In this document: piece after piece, positions 42,859 through 46,572 of the stretch
Numbering within the stretch: position 1 is the stretch's first letter
How the letters are laid out: every line of letters starts with the position of its first letter
Source of the DNA: Nocardiopsis xinjiangensis YIM 90004
Lineage (GTDB): Bacteria > Actinomycetota > Actinomycetes > Streptosporangiales > Streptosporangiaceae
DNA length: 46,572 bases
Direction: 5' to 3'
Assembly: GCF_000341145.1 (NCBI RefSeq)
Contig: NZ_ANBE01000056.1
Location: forward strand, 1-46,572
Made by a program: the position numbers and the translations under genes
The notes under the pieces: generated by a model
Told to the model about the DNA's origin: nothing
What the model saw: only the letters and a program-made list of their open reading frames with translations
Database searches by the model: none

Positions 42859-43060
42859 ATGTCCGTGTCTCCTGGGCTTCGTTCGGTCGCCGCCCCGGGT
42901 GCGCCCGCCGGGCATCGCGGCTCCGGGGGCGGGTGCCGTCCGAGGTCGAGGGGTTGCGCGCGATCGCTGTGCCCTCCGCGCTCGTCCAGCACCCCTGGTT
43001 CGGCCGGGTCTGCGGCGGTCGACGTCCTGGCGGCCGTTCTCACCGCTGCCGACGCATTCC
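42859..43060 (+). pseudogene. Decayed N-terminal fragment of a second AT3 acyltransferase
   Basis: An ATG at 42859 with GGAGAGG upstream begins MSVSPGLRSVAAPGAP. After a frame change, VPSEVEGLRAIAV and QHPWFGRVCGG match EVEGLRAVAV and YHVWFGRVSGG of the intact gene. DNA identity is evident from about 42940 to 43020. A 2-base loss after GGCGGT then shifts the frame to VDVLAAVLTAADAFL, after which similarity ends. It is the stub of a duplicated gene, lying in the 600-base gap before the methyltransferase; nothing else is seen in that gap except the promoter below. Confidence 0.65.
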
Positions 43061-43306
43061 TGCCGAACTCACGTCGGAAACGGTTCTGGGCCGCTCGCAC
43101 ACGGCCGCCACGTTTTCCGGAACACGCGCGTCCGTGGTCGGTCCCGCCGTGGAGGGGGTCCTCGAACAGGGGACCGCCCTGGCACGGAGAATTCTCGGTC
43201 GATCCGGGCAAAGGAAGAAGCGAGGGGAAGGTGAACGCAGAGCGAATTCCATGGCTTTTCTTCCGGGAAAGGCCTATTTGCGCCCTCGACGCATTGTCGG
43301 GGTCGT

Positions 43307-43312
43307 TAACAT
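43307..43312 (+). promoter_or_regulatory. Possible -10 box of the methyltransferase gene
   Basis: TAACAT fits TANNNT, 31 bases before the ATG at 43344, in a locally AT-richer patch. No good -35 box is seen. Confidence 0.35.
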
Positions 43313-43343
43313 CGGACCGAAAAACATGTGGAGGTCACTACTC

Positions 43344-44390
43344 ATGCGCTCCCTGCGCCGTCGTCTTCTCCCGCTCCTCCTCACCGCGGCGTCGGTGGGT
43401 GCGATCGCGGTCCTGATCCCCCCGACGCTGGCCGCCTTCGGCCTCCTGCCCTGGCCACAGGCGCTGATCCTGAGCGGCTTCGTGCTCCTGGGCGGGGCGG
43501 TGTGCGGTCTGGCCGCGGGGTTGCTGCTCGTCCGCCGCGCCGTCCATGCCCTGTCCGCGGAGGTGCGTACGCACACCCGTGTCGTCACCGAGACGGTCGC
43601 GGCCGAGCGCCTGGAGATCGCCGAAGCCACCGAGGACCTCAGCGAGGTCCGCGTCACCGTCGGGCGCCTCGAGGAGCAGGTCCTGCCCCGGCAACGTCGC
43701 CAGATCCGGCGGGACATGCTCGCCCAGGGCCGGGACAACTACGAGCAACACGTGGCCTGGACCGAGCTGCGCGAACACCTGGACACGTCCGCGTTCATGC
43801 CGTCGCTGCGAGGGTGGGCGGCCTCGCCCGACCTCATGCGCCTGGTCGTGCGCCACATCGACCGCCTGCAGCCCGGACTCGTCGTCGAGTGCGGCAGCGG
43901 TGCCTCCAGTGTCTGGATGGGTTACGCGCTGCGCCGGCAGGGCCGCGGTCGGGTCGTGGCGATCGAGCACGAGGTCCACTACGCCGAACAGACCCGCGCC
44001 ATGGTCGCCGAACACGGGCTGGACGACGTCGTCGAGGTACGCCTGGCGCCGCTGGTCGAGATCGAGCCGACGACCCTGACCGACCCGGACGGCGAGGAGT
44101 TCACCACCGCCGACCGCTGGTACGACACCTCCGCCCTCAGCGACCTGGAGGGTATCGGGCTCCTGCTCGTGGACGGACCCCCGGAGGCGACCGGCCGCCA
44201 GGCCCGCTACCAGGCCCTGCCCGCCTTCTGGCCCAACCTGGCCGACGACGCCGTCATCGTCCTGGACGACACCGACCGCAAGGACGAACGGGCCCTGGGC
44301 GAGCGCTGGCTCGAGGAGTACCCCGAACTGCGGCGCACGGAGGAGCCCGCGGAGAAGGGTGCCCACGTCTTCTCCCGCAAAGGGGCCTGA
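43344..44390 (+). CDS. Membrane-tethered class I SAM-dependent methyltransferase
   Basis: 348 residues; GGAGG 9 bases before ATG 43344, which is preferred over the ATG at 43326. Two hydrophobic helices (about 9-33 and 38-62) are followed by a charged, probable coiled-coil stretch (about 70-125). The methyltransferase domain (about 150-345) has LVVECGSGASSVWMGYAL for the SAM loop, VVAIEHEVHYAEQT, and LLLVDGPPEATGRQARY with a Methyltransferase_24 flavour. It probably modifies a lipid-linked sugar at the membrane inner face. The next gene, a GT2 glycosyltransferase, starts 39 bases later, so they likely work on the same envelope glycan. Confidence 0.78.
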   Translation: MRSLRRRLLPLLLTAASVGAIAVLIPPTLAAFGLLPWPQALILSGFVLLGGAVCGLAAGLLLVRRAVHALSAEVRTHTRVVTETVAAERLEIAEATEDLSEVRVTVGRLEEQVLPRQRRQIRRDMLAQGRDNYEQHVAWTELREHLDTSAFMPSLRGWAASPDLMRLVVRHIDRLQPGLVVECGSGASSVWMGYALRRQGRGRVVAIEHEVHYAEQTRAMVAEHGLDDVVEVRLAPLVEIEPTTLTDPDGEEFTTADRWYDTSALSDLEGIGLLLVDGPPEATGRQARYQALPAFWPNLADDAVIVLDDTDRKDERALGERWLEEYPELRRTEEPAEKGAHVFSRKGA

Positions 44391-44429
44391 ACCGGTCACC
44401 CGCCACCGCCGACCCCACGAGAGCAGCAG

Positions 44430-46448
44430 ATGATCAGCACAGTCCTGCGAGGCGCCCTGCGCGCCCGAGGCGACGAACCGGCGGTGCTGGGCCACACAGG
44501 TGAGGGCGCCCGCACCCCTCTGGCCCGGCTCCGGACCCGCCGCGGCGACCGGATCGTCGACCTCGACACCCATCCCATGGGCAAGCCCGCCGCCGAGGGC
44601 CACGACCCGGAGGCCGGGCTGGTGGCAGTCGTCGCGGCCACCCCCACCGACCTGCACCGCACCCTGACCACGTCGGTCCACCTGCCCAGGGCCGCCCACG
44701 TCCTGGTCGCGATCCTGGCCGCACCCGGGCACCAGGAACCGCCCCTGCCCTCCGCGCCCGGGCTGGGGCAGTGGCGCGACCTGTACGAGATGCGGGTACG
44801 GCGCGTGGACCGCGACGGCTGGGTGTGCGAACTCTTCTTCCCCCGCGCGACCGAACCCGACCAGGTCCTCGACACCGTCCTGCACGGCATGCGCGGCCGC
44901 AGGCGCGGCGCGGCCCTCACCCCACTGGCCGCCCTCCACGGCACCGAGGGCGCGCTGTGGCGTCCCGGCGACACCGGTGCGCAAGGGGTCGAGGAGCCCG
45001 GGCCGGTCCCTCTGCGGCGGGTCACACCCAGGGCCGACCTCGCCCTGCGGGTGGGCCGGGAACCCCGTGCCGACTGGACCGACCCGAACGTGCCCGCCCT
45101 GGGGGCCGAACCCACCGACGCCGACTCCTGGGACGGGCTGGTGGGCCCGCACGCCCCCACACGCGCCCGCGCCCAGGTGCGCACCCGCTCGGCGGCCGAC
45201 GCGGACGGCCTCGTGCACACCGTCGCGCCGATCGACGAGCTCACCGTCAACCCCACCGGGTTCACCAAGGCCGAGAAGGGGGCCCTGGGCGACCTGACCG
45301 TGCACGGCGGCCGCGCGGTGGTCCGCCAGGGCCGCAAGGTCCTGGTCACCGTCGCCGCCGACGGCACCGTCACCGACGTCGACCTCACCCGCCTGCGCCA
45401 CCTGCGCGGGGTGCGGGTGGACTGGTCCGGGCACACCGGTCCCACCGCCGCCGTCCGGGCCGTGGCCTCTCTGGCGGCCGGGGGTGTACCCCTGCTCAGC
45501 GGCCCCGTGCCTACATGGGCTGCCGGGCTCGGCAGCCGGCTGACCGCCCTGCTCACCGACGCCGACGAGCACGTCCTCGGCGACCGTCTGCGCCGCGAGG
45601 AACACAGCGTGCGCCTGCGCCGGGCCGCCTTGGAACTGCACGGCACGCGTTCCCGGTGGAGGGCCCTGGCGCGCCGCGCCGGGATCCCGACACCGCCCGA
45701 ACCGACCGTATCCGTGGTCCTGTGCACCCGCAGGCCCGAGATGGTGGGCTTCGCCCTCGCCCAGATCGCCCGCCAACGCGGCGTCGACGTCGAGGTCGTA
45801 CTGGCCCTGCACGGGTTCGGCGCCGACCGCACCGAGGTGGCCTCCGCCCTGGGCCGGTTCGACGCCACCGGGATACCGCTGACCGTCCACGAGGCCGACG
45901 GGGCCCAGGTCTTCGGCGCCGTGCTCAACGACGCCGTGGCCCGGGCCGGCGGCACCCTGATCGCCAAATGGGACGACGACGACTGGTACGGGCCCGACCA
46001 CCTCTCCGACCTGCTGCTCGCCCGCCGTTATTCGGGGGCCGAACTCGTGGGCACCGGGCAGGACTTCGTCTTCCTCCAGGAGGTCGACCTGACGGTGTGG
46101 CGCAGTCGCGAGTCGGAGACCGCCACCCGTTTCATCGCCGGCGGCACGATCCTCGTCGACCGGGTGGTACTGGAGGAGACCGGAGGGTTCCGCCCACTGC
46201 CGCGCGCCATCGACACCCAACTCCTGCTGGCCGTGGTCCGTGGCGGTGGCCGTATCCACCGCACCCATGGTCTGGGGTACGTGCTGCGCCGTACCGGCAG
46301 CGGCCACACCTGGTCCGAAGACATGTCCTACTTCCTACGCAACTACGCACGACAGTGGTCCGGCTGGCGGCCCAGCTCCCTCTTGGAGGGGGAGCCCGCC
46401 CCGTTGGGCACGCCCGCGGCCACCCACACGATGGGGGAGACACCATGA
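44430..46448 (+). CDS. Large protein with C-terminal GT2 glycosyltransferase domain
   Basis: 672 residues. The N-terminal 420 residues have no family I can name; they are Arg/Ala-rich with several short strand-like segments (VNPTGFTKAEKGALGDLTVH; LRHLRGVRVDWSG). The GT2 domain begins at VSVVLCTRRPEMVGFALAQI (about 427). The metal-binding acidic motif is KWDDDDWYG (513-521), and GGTILVDRVVLEETGGFRPL follows. YFLRNYARQWSG near the end suggests a lipid or surface acceptor. No signal peptide or membrane helix is visible, so it acts in the cytoplasm. It overlaps the next gene by ATGA. Confidence 0.8.
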   Translation: MISTVLRGALRARGDEPAVLGHTGEGARTPLARLRTRRGDRIVDLDTHPMGKPAAEGHDPEAGLVAVVAATPTDLHRTLTTSVHLPRAAHVLVAILAAPGHQEPPLPSAPGLGQWRDLYEMRVRRVDRDGWVCELFFPRATEPDQVLDTVLHGMRGRRRGAALTPLAALHGTEGALWRPGDTGAQGVEEPGPVPLRRVTPRADLALRVGREPRADWTDPNVPALGAEPTDADSWDGLVGPHAPTRARAQVRTRSAADADGLVHTVAPIDELTVNPTGFTKAEKGALGDLTVHGGRAVVRQGRKVLVTVAADGTVTDVDLTRLRHLRGVRVDWSGHTGPTAAVRAVASLAAGGVPLLSGPVPTWAAGLGSRLTALLTDADEHVLGDRLRREEHSVRLRRAALELHGTRSRWRALARRAGIPTPPEPTVSVVLCTRRPEMVGFALAQIARQRGVDVEVVLALHGFGADRTEVASALGRFDATGIPLTVHEADGAQVFGAVLNDAVARAGGTLIAKWDDDDWYGPDHLSDLLLARRYSGAELVGTGQDFVFLQEVDLTVWRSRESETATRFIAGGTILVDRVVLEETGGFRPLPRAIDTQLLLAVVRGGGRIHRTHGLGYVLRRTGSGHTWSEDMSYFLRNYARQWSGWRPSSLLEGEPAPLGTPAATHTMGETP

Positions 46449-46572
46449 CGACTCCGGAGACCACCACGGCCGAGTTCCCCCGGCCCGAGAACCCGGTCGG
46501 CGTCGAACGGCCCTATGTGGTGCGCAACGATTACGGTTCGGTGGTCGTGCCTGGGTTGGGGGAGTGGGAGCC
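46445..46572 (+). CDS. Start of a probable further glycan-synthesis gene (partial)
   Basis: The first 42 codons of a gene whose ATG overlaps the stop of the GT2 gene (ATGA). It begins MTTPETTTAEFPRPENPVG and contains YVVRNDYGSVVVPGLGEW, a lead-in often found before GT2-type glycosyltransferase domains. The catalytic part is outside the window, so the family is not proven. Confidence 0.6.
   Translation, partial: MTTPETTTAEFPRPENPVGVERPYVVRNDYGSVVVPGLGEWE

Noticed and set aside
40671-43211. Long minus-strand open frame opposite the acetyltransferase
   Set aside because: Antisense to a well-defined AT3-SGNH protein; composition is typical of a GC-rich shadow frame.
42933-43343. N-terminal extension of the methyltransferase back to 42933
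   Set aside because: The upstream part is the acyltransferase stub read through by chance; GGAGG 9 bases before 43344 fixes the start there.
43338-46307. Minus-strand open frame of nearly 1000 codons opposite the methyltransferase and GT2 genes
   Set aside because: Both plus-strand proteins have catalytic motifs and proper ribosome sites; the antisense product is low-complexity.

Overview
The window is chromosomal DNA from a high-GC actinobacterium. Codon third positions are almost all G or C, GTG starts are common, and family content (DUF2510, DUF6457, actinobacterial family-A polymerase, DasR-type operator) fits the Streptosporangiales/Streptomycetales side. A Nocardiopsis-like organism is my best guess, but no rRNA or marker gene is present to prove it. 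Most of the window is ordinary chromosomal housekeeping and envelope genes. One stretch near the middle has clearly relaxed codon use and looks acquired and partly decayed.

Layout. 1-6407 (minus strand): a proline-rich DUF2510 protein cut by the window edge, an amidase-like protein, and two tandem paralogues that join an extracytoplasmic binding-protein-like region to a von Willebrand A domain. 6869-13048 (plus): a membrane-anchored subtilisin-inhibitor-like protein, a TrmH/SpoU RNA methyltransferase, a D-2-hydroxyacid dehydrogenase, an actinobacterial family-A DNA polymerase and a secreted NlpC/P60 peptidase. 13565-20128: gamma-glutamyltransferase, a 45-residue small protein, a secreted glycerophosphodiesterase, a PLP-dependent amino acid deaminase/aldolase-like enzyme and a GH20 hexosaminidase with a DasR-type operator. 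20457-25494: DMT transporter and GT4 glycosyltransferase pair, a small coiled-coil protein, and a divergent LysR regulator/aminotransferase pair with a clear operator.

25669-30142 (minus) is the most unusual region. It holds an intact fused aminodeoxychorismate synthase (PabAB), a pabC-like lyase broken by frameshifts, an NAD(P)-binding reductase, two unrecognised short frames and the remnant of a macrolide-type glycosyltransferase. The genes are tightly packed with ATGA overlaps. It reads as the remains of a specialised-metabolite cluster built on 4-amino-4-deoxychorismate or PABA.

30400-40410: a DUF6457 protein, an alanine/glycine:cation symporter, thiD under a TPP riboswitch, a DUF368 lipid-carrier translocase, an acyl-CoA synthetase divergent from ornithine aminotransferase, an SGNH esterase and superoxide dismutase. 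40704-46572 (plus): an envelope-glycan block with an AT3-SGNH O-acetyltransferase, a decayed second copy of its N-terminus, a membrane-tethered methyltransferase, a GT2 glycosyltransferase, and the start of a further gene coupled to it by ATGA.

Intergenic regions carry many perfect GC-rich hairpins, mostly bidirectional terminators between convergent genes. No rRNA, tRNA, CRISPR array or insertion sequence was seen.
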